A stretch of 64,000 bases of DNA from Brienomyrus brachyistius (GCF_023856365.1 NC_064548.1:22430461-22494460); one strand, 5' to 3'. Shown: positions 23,620 through 36,918, numbered from the stretch's first letter. Program-made: numbers and translations. Notes: generated by a model from the letters alone, not told the origin.

Positions 23620-25370
23620 AACAGAATCAGGTTCATTTAAATATGCGCAGACACGTAGGTAATTTGTCTGGTTGTCAATGGCAATGCAAAGCAAGTTTCT
23701 TGGTATAGCGCAGAGGTCACAGAGGACATTAAAAAGTACTTTGCATAATATAAGATCAAGTAATAGCAATAAATAAATGGAAAATTTTTAACTACAAGAA
23801 AAAGACAATTAAAATAAGAATAATACAAGTAAAAAAAAGTAAAATGCAAGTAAGAGAAAACGCATCAACATTGATTAGCAATACTAATCGAAAATAGAAA
23901 AGTTTTGAGTCTGGTTTTAATGGTGGCAACATTTGATGCATTTCTAACATTCTAAGGAAGTCGGTTTTAGTGGCAAAATATCTGAATGCAATTAGGCCTT
24001 GTTTACGTTTCACTCTTGGCACTATTAGCTGACCAGTGTAGAATGATCTTAGCAGCCTGTTAGGTTCCTATTCGATCAGAAGGTCTATTGATGTGAACTG
24101 GGCCAAGAACATTGGGTTATTCATAAACAGGCATAAGCACAGTAAAGTGGGTTCTAAAGGCGACTGGAAGGCGATGTTAGGTGTGAAGTAATGGGGTAAT
24201 GTGCTTTGCTCTTCTTTGAATATTGGGTTTCCCTTCTCACTCATCAACCATGGATATGCACCCCCCCCCCCCCCACCTCAAAGACATTATCAACACACAA
24301 CACGTTCCCTCCGTTCTATGCACGCAAATCTCCTCCACATACCCAGAACCAACCTGAAGACTATGGGAGATGGGGCTTTCTGCGTTGCTGTCCCACGCCT
24401 GTGAAATGCCCTCCCTGACACCCTGAGGGCAGCACAACTCACTGACTGTTTTAAAAAGCGTTTTAAGACATTTCTCTTTAACAAGACCTTTCTTCCCCCC
24501 CCCTTAGAGCTTTTAAATTTGTTTACTTTTTAAATTGTGTGCTTTATCTCTTTTTAACTTGTAGCTCTTTGAGATCTGCTTACATAAAGGGCATAATAAA
24601 CAAAAATTATTATTATTATTCTTTACCCTAGTTAACATTCTAGCGGCAGCATTTTGGATGAGGAGGAGCTGACTATATGGATTTTTTGGGAAGTCCATAC
24701 AGGACAGTGTCAGGCCTGGACATGAAGCCTCTGAATTTGTAGATGTTCCTAATTTGATAAAGGGAAGCCTGAGGTACAGCCTTAATTTGGATATTGAGAT
24801 CTTCACCAAGTAGGAGGCCTATCACCAAATACGATGCCTAGATTTCTTAGTCTTTATGGCCTTAGACTCAAGGTAGGCACTAACCTTTAGTCGCTCGTCT
24901 CTCCTCCCAAATACAATCACCTCAATTTTCCCTTTGCTGAACTGGAGGAGATTTAGCTCCATCCAGAAATGATCCTGTTCAGGACATTGCGACAGGGAGT
25001 CAGTGTGGCCACAGTCATTGGGTGATAGCCAGGTAGATCAGTGTGTATTCCGCCTAACAGTTATAACCCACATTGTTATTCTGCAGAATTTGAACTAAAT
25101 GAAGCATATAGGGGTTAAATAAAAGGGGCCCTAGGATAGATTGTTGTGGGACGTCATGATTAATGGGTATCCTCCTCCATATATAACTGCCAATTGCATC
25201 ATAACTACCTCTTCCCTCTAGGTATCTCCAGAACCAGTTAAATACAGTTCTAGTGAGCCCCCCACCCCCAACCCCACCCCTTGAAGTCTCCAGTGTATCC
25301 AGGAGTATTTTGTGATCAGTTGCATGAAATGCTGAACTAATAAAGCCAGGACTGATACTGTGCTTGAATC
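23620..25370 (-). pseudogene. LINE relic (L2/CR1-like), antisense, split by another LINE
   Basis: On the minus strand, from high to low coordinates, remnants appear in ORF2 order. They are DHKILLDTLE-like sequence near 25330, DVPQQSILGPLLFNPYMLHL near 25130-25075 (the VPQGSILGPLLF box with Gln for Gly), a broken catalytic region near 25050-25020, FSKGKIEVIVFG near 24925, and IQNAAARMLTR near 24650-24625. The frame then resumes beyond an insertion with KHITPLLHT near 24215 and VATIKTRLKTF near 23910, followed by an A/T-rich 3' region to about 23620. Many stops and shifts show that it is long dead. Confidence 0.75.
24225..24621 (+). mobile_element. LINE 3' end (L2-like), sense, nested in antisense LINE
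   Basis: On the plus strand this encodes a LINE ORF2 C-terminus: RSLRSMHANLLHIPRTNLKT, then MGDGAFCVAVPRL, a stop where family members have Trp, and NALPDTLRAAQLTDCFKKRF. It is followed by a tail with GCTCTTTGAGATCTGC and (ATT)n, as in L2-type elements. It is 5'-truncated and interrupts the antisense LINE between its NAAARMLTR and HITPLL parts. A 14-base C run at 24261-24274 lies inside. The left boundary is approximate. Confidence 0.7.
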
Positions 25371-28227
25371 AGTGCCTCATACACTCAGTTGATAGATACA
25401 GACACACACCTTCTAGTTGATGTACAATGTGCACGTGTGGTTGATAAATGTACAAAAATTGCAAGAGTGCTTGTCGGTGCAAGGGATGTTGCAATAAATG
25501 CAATATGTGCAATACATTGGAATTGCACCAGGATAATTGGGTAGAAGATGGATAGATTATATAATAATGAGCTCAATATTAATTCAAATTGACCAAATTA
25601 AAACCAAAAAAGTATATTGTTTATAATATTATAGTAATACTGGGGTGAATTGATGCTATCACAGCTACAAAACATTTTACTAAACAATAAATAGTGTGCA
25701 GCAGGTTGCGTAACATAATAAAGTATAACTCCTTGCTGTAGGATCCAAACACTGGCCAGTTGCTTAGCGACCATTGCTGTTTGTTTAATTAATATTTTTA
25801 ACACCATAAACTGTCCAAAAAATGTTCAAAATATATATCTTATGCAATGTGATCAGTATAGATGTCAGACTCTGATTTAACATTAGTATTGTATTTTTTT
25901 GTCTCACGGTGTACCTAATTTCTTAGCTCAACAGCCGTGGTTAATTAGTGTTAATTAGTGTTAAGCCCTTTTTTATTATTATTTATGTAGTAACGGAGGG
26001 AATTATACCCTTCTTGCATACATTTTGAGCTCTGACTTGAATAAATACCAAGCAGTCTACAAAAATTACACAACTGATATTTTTTTTATAATGAGAAATA
26101 TCAGATGATAGGAAGACTAATATTAAAATTCATTATCCCAAGAAGGATAATGCTGTCCTACCACTGGTATTCTGTGATACTACATTGAATATAAATGGAT
26201 CGAGTGTGGGGGTGTCTGTAAAACACTGAAGAGGCTTTTAGGAGGTAGAGGAGGGTGTGAATTCCAGACCTTGGAGACAGGAAACCAGAGAGGGTGATTG
26301 TCACCCCCCCCAACAAAATCTCACCTTGGACACCCTTACTCTCTGTATCAGTTTGACTGATTTCATTTCAGTTTCAGTTTGACTTATTCGGAATATCTGG
26401 ATGGATCCATTCAGGGGATGGGGGGACTAGTAAGTTGTGCACTGTTGTGGGACTGTACTTTTGTTGTACTCAAACATTTGATATTGTGATAATGGTTGTG
26501 TATTTTTTGTTTTTAATAGTTAACACTTGTGTTATTAAGTATTTTACTGAATTTTCCGGGGTATCTACACCCCTGTTGCCACTCTTGCACTGGGAAGCTA
26601 AAGAGATCCCACGCCTTGGGCGAGCTTGACCATGCAGGATGCCTGATGACAATAAAAACTCAACTTGCCTCAAACTCCTGGATTTCTCCCTTTTTTAATG
26701 TTAGCATTTGGACAAGCCAGCTGTGTCCTCATGCACAGAGCGGCCAATTAAAGGTGATTGTGTAGCTCTATGTGTTTAATTTTAATTTTCCTACATGCCC
26801 CCTTCATCGTATCTAATAATGAGCCCCCCCCCCCCCATCCTGGGTCTCCTGGCCCCCCATGAACCTTTTCCAGTACATGCCGACGCCCAGCGACGGTGTG
26901 GGATTCACGGTGACGGCGAGCCACAGGGCTCCATGGCAACCAGAATACATGTGGCAGAAGTGGTGTGAAAAGGACAGATGGGTGTGATTTTTGTGTTTTC
27001 TTCTGATGCAGGAACGCTAAGAGCAAACCGACGGCGTGGGCAGACACAGGTGTCACCGGTCATTACAAAGGCTCCCCCAGCGGGGTGCAAATGAGGCCGA
27101 GTTGAAGATAGCGGTGTCCGTGAGCAAAGGCGCTAACAGATAGATTACAGCGATTTCGGGAACAATTTCAGCCCCTTTGCTGATCAATTCCATATTAGTC
27201 ACGCACTGCTTTGTCTAATGAATATTGACAATGGGGAGGAGTGCGTGTAATTTCACTTGTGCGGGGCGTCGAGGAGGCGTCGGTCAATAGCATGGGCTAA
27301 TTTAAGCCAATTTTAACACTCGTCATTGTTTAAAACAAAGAAACAGGGTCAACGATGGGACGTTGGCACGACAGTCAGCACGACAGCCGAGGGCGCAGAG
27401 TGAAATGTGCTTTTAAAAGTGCCTTGAGAAGAGACGGATAATCACAAACCAGATGACATGACGACTGGTCAGGATTGTTATTGACCCTCAAAACCTCTTA
27501 AAAATTAAATGTTTCATTATCACAGCATATGCAGACAATGAGACACCTCAGGATCCAAAAGAAATATTATTTATTTGCTGTATTTTTTTTAAATACAAAA
27601 CAAACTGCTGTATCGCTAGCAAAATGAAGATCAGGGTAATACCAAAGGGACCTGGGGAATTACGGCAAGATCACACTGCCCCCCCCATAGATACCATGAT
27701 GCCTACAGTGCTAAATTCAGGCCCCAACACAAAATGGGCAAAAGCCGCTTGTGCTGATCGCATTATGACAAATCAGCACGAGCAGCTGGGAGATCCGCTG
27801 TTACTCTCAACGTGCTTAGCATGTCGAACATGTCGTTTGCACTAAAGACAGAAGGGAGAGAGGCTTTATGGTCTGGCCAGGTAATTAGACATAACATAAC
27901 TGGTCCATTTAATGGTAAGACAGCAATGTCCCTTTAGGATTTTAAGATTAAGGCCACAAATCCAACCCTACCTGAACACCAGCTGTTAGCTCGTGATTCT
28001 ACTTTAATGTGAATTCAATGAAGGTCTATTTAAATTATACGCCAGAAACTTGTGAAATATACTCAGATAAAGAGGTAGGTTTATCTGTGAGCAGAAGTGA
28101 ATTAGCTCCATGCTAATTTTCCTGGCCTGTGTTTCCTGAGTGTCTGTGAGCCAAACATTCTGATGAAAAATGTATCAGACATTCAGGCTTATCGCATTAC
28201 TGTATATGTGTCTGTTTAGGATCCATC
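25371..28227. other. Mostly unique non-coding stretch
   Basis: A GTGCAAGGGATGTTGCAATA-type patch at 25430-25540 resembles LINE 3' untranslated sequence. A 13-base C run lies at 26824-26836. A motif-rich block at 27080-27350 is discussed as a possible regulatory element. No exon recognised. Confidence 0.5.
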
Positions 28228-28360
28228 CATCCATCTCCTTAGCTGGTACAGTGCTGAAGGGGGCTTTAGCCTATCCCAGGCCGCACAGGTCACAGAGCAG
28301 TGGGCGGGATGCCGGCCTATCAGTGAGCACACAGACACAAACCCACACACAGCTACATAT
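28228..28360 (-). repeat. Degenerate SINE tail fragment
   Basis: TCCATCCATCCATCTCCTTA followed by AGCCTATCCCAGGC corresponds to the reversed tail of the abundant SINE, heavily diverged and without its head. Confidence 0.5.
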
Positions 28361-29164
28361 TTCCAGTTTCATTGTACCTAGTGGAAAGTCATTCATACTT
28401 CCAGGTACTTGGGAAACTACAGTGTCCATTGCTTTCAGTACATTTCAGTTTTGTTTAGTGCAGCGTACTTTTCACAAGATGGTCACAGAGCTAAAGATAC
28501 ATTAACTGAAATGTCAGCAATTATACTCACCTATTTAAATGATCTATTTCACTTGCTATGTATCACTTTATTCAGTATATTTATGGATTAGTAATAATAT
28601 AATAACAGGTGAGGTATGTGCAGTGTTTTTGACACCTATCGTACATGCAAATTTTCATTCCCATTCATAACCTGTTCTTGTTCGTAACACTTGTATCTTG
28701 AGATACGAACATGGGAATTACTGGAATCCTGGCGCTAACACAACGAATGGCTCGTTAAGCAGGTAAGTGCCTGTAAATGCAGCCGTCTATAATCTGAGTA
28801 TCTGCGAAGGTGGATCAAAGGAGAAAATAAGATGCGTGTTATGGGAAGTGCAGGGGGCGTGTCTGGCACTCGACGGAGAGTCATGTGACTGGGATTGATT
28901 AGTTGCAGCTGAGTCTCTTCTTCTAGAGGATTACAGAGGGGAGTGCCATGTTTTCTTGCAATGGGTATCCCTGATTATTGCACCTGAATTCTTTGCCTCG
29001 GTTTGTGTGCCTTCTCGCCTGTGTAAATGGTTCAGCTGTTTTTTTTTGTTCGTTTTTTTTAATCGCATCTGTGTGACTTTCAAAACGTCGTCAAACAGCA
29101 TGTCCCAAACAGGAAAAAAAATGCTTGCTCAATTTTAATATGTGACATGGTTCTTTCTATTCAT

Positions 29165-29272
29165 CTTGCACCCCATCCAGGGGGTAACCTATGACCTGAA
29201 CTGCCTGGGGCAGCCTCCAGGCCCCATGTGACCCTGACCAGGATAAGTGCCGAGAAGATGGATAGATGGGCC
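29165..29272 (+). repeat. SINE tail fragment
   Basis: Contains CACCCCATCCAGGGGGTAAC, GTGACCCTGACCAGGATAAG and AAGATGGATAGATGGG, the 3' end pattern of the abundant SINE or its LINE partner. The head is absent. Confidence 0.55.
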
Positions 29273-30388
29273 CTATCTTGAGAGATTAGTAAGCAATTCC
29301 TTTTCATTTCAGAAACATTTCTGTACATATAATATTATCCTGCATCAGGATTTTCACTGAAATGCATGTGCGTAAAATATACATATATGGGTATTAAGAC
29401 CCAATAAAATCATTTTCAGAAGTGCTGGTAGTGTCCTATTTATTTCTCCAGCAATAGTTTTGTGTTTACTAATACAGATGAGTATTCTTAGTTACTAGCT
29501 GCGGTATCTGTATGCATGAATAAAATATACCACACTAATTGTACACTCAAATAAATTATTCATGCCATTACTCTGGGAAACACTGAAGCGAGAGACAGGT
29601 TTATATTTTGGGGAATATTTTCGCTTCAGCTGATAAGAAAAGCCGAGACTTAATTCTGTTTTTAATTAACCAATAAAAAGGGAGCAGCAGAGTATCTGTA
29701 GTTTGTGCTGATAATTTGTGCAGATGGTACTGAAATTGTGCCGTTGCACCTTGGTTAGCGATACATGAAGCATAACATTACGACACTTTCAATGGTAACA
29801 TCTCCTCAAACAATATAAAAATTCCCTATAACCCTTTTTTATTAAACCATGCTGTGATAAAATTTTATTATCTTCAATATGCTAAATCAGGTCTATGTGC
29901 TCATAATATAACCTTTGTTCATGCTCACATTCCAGCCGCGGTTCTCAGTCCAGTCCATGGCTCATTAAGGCCAGTCCACATTTTTCTTCGATTCCTCCAC
30001 CTGCACTCTGGAGACAGCCAATCAGAGAGCCTGACTGCGTGACCTTTCACCAATCAGAATCATATGGGGGGGGGGGAGGAGCTATGTGTGCAGTTGGGTA
30101 ATCTGACAGGTAGAATGGAGGAGATTCCATTTGCAGAATCTTTCTTAAGTAGATTGACAGTATGTGACTACAAAGCGTACAAGTGCACATTTCCTGCTTG
30201 GGGCCAGTTGATAGGCACTTATCACAAGTCCGGTTCACTATGCTCCCACTTTCTTCTAGAAATGAAGCAAAGAAAATTCACCGAATGACCCAACACTCAT
30301 ACATTCTCAATTACAAATAAGTAACTGTTTAACATACATCTGCATACAAAACAATATCTATTGACTTCCTAAGCCAAAAGTATGTCTT
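29273..30388. other. Unique non-coding stretch
   Basis: Nothing recognised except a 10-base G run near 30066. Confidence 0.5.
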
Positions 30389-30727
30389 GGGGCAACACAG
30401 TGGCACAATGGTTAACAACCGGGTTCAAGTATCTGCCTGGGTTACTTGTGTGTGGAGTTTGCATGTTCTTCCCGTGTCATTGTGGGGTTTCCTCCAGGTA
30501 CTCCGGTTTCCCCCCAGAGTCTGAAAACATGCAGAGGTGAATTGGAGTTACTAAATTGCCTGCTGGTGTGCATGTGTGTGTGACTGGCGTGTGAATGTGC
30601 CCTATATTGGGTTGGCCCCCCATCCTGTGTTTTTCTCTGCCTTGCGCCCCTAGTCTCCGGAATAGGCTCCTGACCCCCTCACAACCCTGAACAGGATAAG
30701 CTGGTGCTGAAAATGGATGGAAAATAA
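30389..30727 (+). mobile_element. tRNA-headed SINE, nearly full length
   Basis: Starts with GGGGCAACACAGTGGCACAATGG-like head sequence, has a worn B box (GGGTTCAAGTATCTGCCTGG), and then the body GTGTGGAGTTTGCATGTTCT, ACTCCGGTTTCCCCCCAGAG and GGTTGGCCCCCCATCCTGTG. It ends in GGATAAGCTGGTGCTGAAAATGGATGGAAAA. Bases are missing between A and B boxes compared with 63805. Non-autonomous and non-coding. Confidence 0.8.
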
Positions 30728-33165
30728 GTGCTATACTTCACTTATTCTGTGAAATCTTAGCGATAACCTCTCAGCGTTCAGTGTGGTCACTTAAGAGTTC
30801 GCTTTTTATACACAGTGCCTGGTGGGTGTAAGAGCACAGCTGGAGAAAGTCTTCACGTTTACGACAGAGCCAGGAGAAATGCTCCCTTGATACTTATTTA
30901 TTCCTCTTTTCCCGCTGAACCCATTTTCCCAAGGACCACTTCCTCCGAATGGGTGGGAGGTGTCTACGCGCCCACCTCCCACGCTTGCAGACCGTTACGA
31001 TCCGTCTCTGCGCTGGATCGTTAGATACTATGGCAACGATGTAAAGCCAGCGTTTAGTGGCATGGGCCGACATTCAAGAGGTCTGGTTGCTGGTTACTGA
31101 AATGACAGTATAATTAAATATAACCGCAAATATCACACCCGTGTTGAAACAAGAGGTGTCATTATCAGATCCAGCATTGCCACAGCGTCTCTGTAGCTTG
31201 GAGTATCTCTAACATTTTAAGATGAGTTTCTATTAATGTATTAAGGTAATTTATGACCCCTCGCAGATTTTTAGTTTCATATAAAGCCTGAAACAAGTGA
31301 TCAAGTGTGTTTATCTCCGTTATCTAATGACAGACAAATGGAAAATTATGAGTGGGTGATTTACAGTGCCCCCACAGCAAAATGTTGATGTCACTAAGCT
31401 TAGCTGACAGTACACTGACTAAGTCAGACCCAAGCTGACTAAGTTGAACCCATTCTTTTCTGAGCTGTAGGAGGCTTTCTTGCTATTTATAGTCACTGAT
31501 AAAAGCATCACAGCTTTGGCTGGAATGTTGCCGTCGCGTGTCAAACGGTCATTTAACGCACATTGATGATCAAGCAGCATGAAGTTTCTTGGTGACAGGG
31601 GAACATGTTATATGCTCAGATCGGCTCGGACAGATCCCGCTGATGACGCAGAACCGGCAGAAGGCGCAGGGGATGGCGGAACGTCCGCAAACTCTGCTCG
31701 GACGCCTGGTATTGGGGTAGATATTTTGAATCTCAGCCATACATATACATGTCCATCTCGGTAAAAAGCCTCTGAAGAACCAAACCTGTATCCAGGAGCA
31801 CCATGGGGGCCCGGGGGGAGGCAAGAGTTACAGTAGGACTATTACCAGGACCCCTGAGTAAAAGGAATTTAAAAAATTTGGAACATAATTGGATTGGTCT
31901 GGGTTGAAGTGCCCAATTTTATATGCTTTCAAAAGGTCCAGAATCTCTAGCGACACCCTGACCATCATCCCCATGGAGTTTGCACACCCACAGACACCAT
32001 GGTCCCCGTTCACTATTCTCACGTCTACTTCCTCAATCGATAGGCTACTTTACTGCCAGGTGCAGTTCGGCCGACCAATCAGCGCTTGCACGCGCAGACA
32101 CACGACACACGTGCGCATATATTCATGCATCCGCACAAATGTCTTCTCCGACTTATACTTACGCCTGTCACGCGGCGCAAATGACCAGGTTGATCGCCTC
32201 GCGGCCGCTCCTTCCTTTAATGCAGTGCATTTGTTTCATTTGCTAGCCACATAATCACAACCATCACTCATTCGGCGTTCAGTAGGCAGCTCTTTCACTC
32301 CTGAGTTCATTCTAATTATCGATACTGTGCGCCGGGAGTCATTGGAAGACGGGGCGGTGTTTCCTCTCCTGTGACAGCTAATGGCCCTTATTTTTCATTC
32401 GAAAAACCACAACGGAACTAAGCTGATATATAATGGATATCCACCACGTGATGAGCCTTGCAGCAGAAGGTGCAGAAAGGCAGGGACATTTACGCCAGAA
32501 CCGAATGATAATTTAGCTGCTTAGGGGATTATTTTATTACAGGCAGCACAGATAGCTTAAAGTACTGCACTTTATTTACACGGCCGTACTCATGAAATTG
32601 TTTACAAATTATTTGCTGAATCTTTAATGAAGAGCGAACAATAAAGAATTCCGAGTCTTGCCCTATAAATAATCCATGTACCCCTCTTCTCTTTTTAGGG
32701 ACAAATCCGATGGCCAGAGGCATGTCACACTAACCGACGGGCCAAGGATGTGCCAGTTTCAGCTCTGGTTAGAAGCTGGTACCAAAACGACACCATGCAA
32801 AAGTTTGTGCCCTCCAGCCAGTGGTCGAAATGAGGCCGGACGATAAAATACTGCTCTGTCAGGGCGGTGGGGCCCCGAGCCCATGGAGACCAGGGTTTTA
32901 AAAAGCCGATTAAGACCTGATGCCGGTAGAAGGGTGCAAGGCAGTGAAAGGCATGAAACACAAATGGCCCTTGATGGGGGCATCCAAGCATATATATTAT
33001 AGGGGCCCCTGAGACAGAGTCCGCACTGTATAAGACCCCCTGAAAACAAAAAATAATTATGTACTGTATATGCTCTGCAAACATTATACGTCCACTTGCT
33101 ACCGTGGGGGACCCTCACTTACAGTGGGGAGTGTGGAATCCCCCACCCACCCAGCCACCCACACG
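30728..33165. other. Unique non-coding stretch
   Basis: No recognisable gene. Two overlapping antisense frames at 32725-33118 (119 codons each) are in different registers and match nothing. The GGGGCCC-rich patch at 32870-33050 may be an old repeat. Confidence 0.45.
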
Positions 33166-33202
33166 CACACAAACACACGCACACACAAACACACACACAC
33201 AG
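33166..33202. repeat. (AC)n-rich microsatellite
   Basis: Imperfect AC run with AAAC interruptions. Confidence 0.85.
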
Positions 33203-34749
33203 TAAAGCCTACTGTAGGGATCCAGCCCTAGCTTGGCAATTTCCCCAGTGGGGGCCCAAGATCATTTTTGTCAGGGGGCCCTGAATTCCGCATTTTTGAC
33301 GCTGATAGAAGGCTTAGCTGGCACAGGAAGGTACAGTGCTGGGTCCAGAATGAGATCATCTGGGAGCATGTTCCCTGCAACCATGCTGCAGTCAGGGACT
33401 GACTGATTCATACCTGAGGGGGGGCATATTATTATTTTGAGGGTGCAATGCACCCCTAAGGCACCTTTGTAAACTCTGGCCTGAAAGAGCGTATTCATCT
33501 ATAACAAGCTGATAGTCAAAAGTTCAGGGTGTTTAACCAGCATAAAAGTTAAACTAAATGTGTGTATCGATTCAATCTCCCTAGTGTGACCACTTTGAGA
33601 TGTGTGTATTTTTAAATGTCAGTCATCCTGATATTAAGATACGTAGAATATAAAATCAGTCCTGAGACATTTTCTAAGAACTCATTTCACCCTCCCTCCC
33701 CCACATGATGACCTGAGACACTTTCCTGAGACACAAGTCAGGTCATCATCCACCCCCCAGCCACGCAATACCATCGCCATGGAAACCCCCATCCTCTTCA
33801 AGCTCTGGTCTTTCTGCTCTCCCGCTGAGTGCTACTCGAGAAAGGAGTGAAAACTCAAAGACGAAGAAGGAGTCGAGCACCACTTTCATCCTGCGATTTT
33901 CCTGGACAGACGTGAGAGCTGCAGAGAAGGACCTGTTCCTCTCTTTGTCACGTGACATGGGTTCTAAATTACTCATTAATTTATTTCTTCCGATAGGCTT
34001 ATAAAACACATATGCATTTATAGCACCGTGCTGTATATTTGAACGTAACAATGAGGCTCCTCAGCATTGTAAATGACAGAGATCGTATCTTTTAGGGTTG
34101 GTCACAAAGCAGTTGAACCAAAACAGCAAGGCCTCTCATCAGCATTTCCAACATTCAGCAATTCTTAACGCTTTGGATGCTCAAGCTGCGAGAAGAGGAA
34201 GACGAATTGCTCAACATTGCATGTGTTTTTAAGCGAGCTGCCAGCCATCACAAGAGGGAGAGTGCAGGGGTCACAATCATTCACTGCGAGCGGTTCCACC
34301 TGTCTCCGGTCCCCAACACGTCCCATATTGGTGCATTCTGTTTTGTTTTGACTGATGAACAATGACTCCTAGCCAATGGTTTTACCCCCAACAAACAATC
34401 GCATGGTCAAATGTACAAATCACAATTGTACAGGTGCCTACAATTAGACAGAATTCAGGAAGAGTGCCCTGTAAAAACAGAGGTGTCTGCTGCTCTCGAA
34501 GGACAGAGATTTCAGGTAAGGCGCGATTAGTGACACTGTGATTAGGGAGGTGAGGCTCCTTGATTTTTATATCACAGTATATTATTACAGTCCACTCAAA
34601 AGACACTTTTGATCATATAACATTGAAACTGAATTATTGTTCATTATTGTAGAGACACCAGCAGTGTTGCATTGTACAGGCAGTCCCTGGATGGAATCTG
34701 ATCTCTAAGTCAAATCTGCGGGGAAGCCAGAATAATATTAATACAGTAC

Positions 34750-34750
<1 letters not shown>
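33203..34750. other. Unique non-coding stretch
   Basis: No gene recognised. ACAGGCAGTCCCTGGAT at about 34677 looks like the start of a Tigger-like element but has no partner end. Confidence 0.45.

Positions 34751-34783
<33 letters not shown>
34751..34783. repeat. (TAA)n microsatellite
   Basis: Perfect TAA run of 11 units. Confidence 0.95.
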
Positions 34784-34785
<2 letters not shown>

Positions 34786-36540
34786 GTAAATACATATTGT
34801 ACTCTACTGTATTTCAAGCCGACGAACCACTGAATGGAATGTTTTCAGTAGCAGATGTGCTCTTTATTACAAACTGTTGTATTTAACCCAAATTTCACCA
34901 AAATAATACGCTTTTTGGAAGTCCGTTAATAAGAACGAATTGTCTGTAAGACTATAAGTTCCCCCCCCTTAAGAGCAGGATGTGTAAGCCTTCCCCTAAT
35001 AATATATGTGAAGTGATTTTTGTTCTCTCTTTGACACAGTTATAAACACAGCACACAGCAAAACTTTCCACTAGTCAGTCCTGTGAAGCGAGAAATTATT
35101 ATGATTGAAAATGAATAAAAAAAAAATTAAACTAATAAGAAGAGTGGGTGGGTGTTTATTTTTTCTCATTCTGACGCAGCTGGAAGACGGCGAGGCCACA
35201 CAGCGCGGCGTCACGCAGAAAAATGGCTGCCGCAGGTTTCCCTCGCCAAGCTGATGAATCTGCGAGAAGGAAATGTAACAAAAAAACTGGAGTGGCTTTT
35301 TTAAAATTTTAAAATATTATAAAATGATATATAAACACAGATACACCACTACACATGCGCTAAGACAATCAGCTGCGGTATAACACACATTAACCAAATT
35401 AACAGAATGAGTCTGCACTTTTTATGTGGAAAATTGTGCCTGTTAACCAAATGGATGTACTCTGTCAAAGCAGCGCATTTTATTTATATATCTATTTATT
35501 TGTTCTGAATTTTTTTTTTAATTATTTTACGTCTGTCCCCCTTTCTGTCATGCATATTTTTAAGGATGCATACGGGTCCCGTTTTTTTTCTCGTGCGCTT
35601 GGGGAGTGTTGATGTCACGTTGCATCACCCAATGTGGAGCCAGAGTGCGATCAAAGGGTGAAATGGTGAGTTTCTTTACTTTCCTGAGGCTGAGAGAGAA
35701 GAAAACTACTTGATTCTGTCTGAGTGTCATGGCTATGCAGATTAGCAGGAACGCCTTGGATCAGATCCATGGAAACGCTGCAGCGAGCTGCACACACTGA
35801 TGCACTACGCGTCACCAGAATTCCTCGGTGCACCGTGGTGGGGGTGTGGGGGTGGGGCGGGAAGGGGGGGGGGGTGCTGACGGACAGAGATGCGACGTGG
35901 CAGGTTTCACCTGACAGATGCACCCATACCACCGCAGGGCCCGATCTCCTCGTGCCAGAACCAACCGCCATGGAGAAGCATTGAGCTGCCTGTCAGGATG
36001 AGCCCTTGGCAGCCCCCGGGGGGGGGCAGGCTTCATTCACCTCATCCAGACCTCACACCCATCATGATTTCATGCACGTTACACCCCCTGCTGACACTGC
36101 AATAGCTATCGTTTGTCATCTCTTCTATACACAGATTTTGATATACTTTTCTCTGCACCCGTGGTTTGGTACCTCATGCGACGTTTTTTAAACCGCTGCG
36201 TTTCAGGTTAGTTGCTTAGTATTCAGATTTCCTTCACAAGTACCTATAACTGTAGTCTTGACTACTTAAAAGCAGATTGTTTGTTGAACAATTCGAATTG
36301 GTGAAGTCCTGGACCTTCAGCACCTTAGCGACTGCGTGGTGAGCGTACCAGTGCAGGATGGCTGCCGTTGCATCATTCAGGTGGGAGATAAACATTCGTG
36401 GTGGTCAAAGCTGCTCCCCCTCAGTTCTGTAATGCGGTTTGAGTGTCTTGAAAAGCGCTATATATAATGTAACGCTTTACATTTCATTTAACAGTATAGT
36501 GCCATCAGTTTTGAGGAGATATAAGGTGCCTCACACCCTT
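34784..36540. other. Unique stretch with G-rich segment
   Basis: No gene recognised. A very G-rich strand lies at 35838-35876, with several GGGG blocks and a 12-base G run. Opposing frames at 35651-36105 are artefacts of this GC-rich patch. Confidence 0.5.
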
Positions 36541-36672
36541 AGCTGTGTGTGTGGAGTTTGCATGTCCTCTCTGAGTTTGGGTTCCACTTCCACTTTCCTC
36601 ACACATTCAAGAACATGCATGTACAGCACAGTGGGTTGGTATCCTGCACCGGGTGTCATATCTTGCACGTAT
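36541..36672 (+). repeat. Degenerate SINE copy
   Basis: GTGTGGAGTTTGCATGTCCT is followed by diverged body sequence and CAGTGGGTTGGTATCCTGCA. An old copy of the abundant SINE. Confidence 0.5.
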
Positions 36673-36720
36673 GATTATTATGAATATCGCTTCATTCATT
36701 ATCGTGAGTTTTATGTAAAG

Positions 36721-36918
36721 CAGTGTTCAACTCCAGTCCTGGGGGGGCGGAGCCCTGTGTAGCTTAGTTCTTTCCCTGTTCCACCACAAATGATTTAGCT
36801 CAAGAGCTGTGAGGTAATTAGCACAAGGAGGTGCAAGGAGTTGAAGGTGTGTTAAATGAGGGGAAACCCAAAAATGTGCAGGGCTCCGGCCCCCGAGGAC
36901 TGCAGTTCGACACCACTG
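36721..36918. mobile_element. hAT-like miniature element (family C)
   Basis: A 198-bp segment whose left end, CAGTGTTCAACTCCAGTCCT, is matched by the reverse complement of its right end, CAGTGGTGTCGAACTGCAGTCCTC (similar with a short gap). The next inner block CGGAGCCCTG is mirrored by CAGGGCTCCGG. The octamers on both sides, ATGTAAAG and CTGTAAAG, agree at seven of eight positions, as expected for a hAT target duplication. No coding capacity. Confidence 0.8.

Noticed and set aside
32725..33118. Two 119-codon antisense frames
   Set aside because: They overlap in different registers over a possible old repeat; neither resembles a protein family.
34677..34965. Tigger-like element starting CAGGCAGTCCCTGG
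   Set aside because: The start resembles known ends but the opposite terminus is not visible, and a (TAA)n run breaks the interior.
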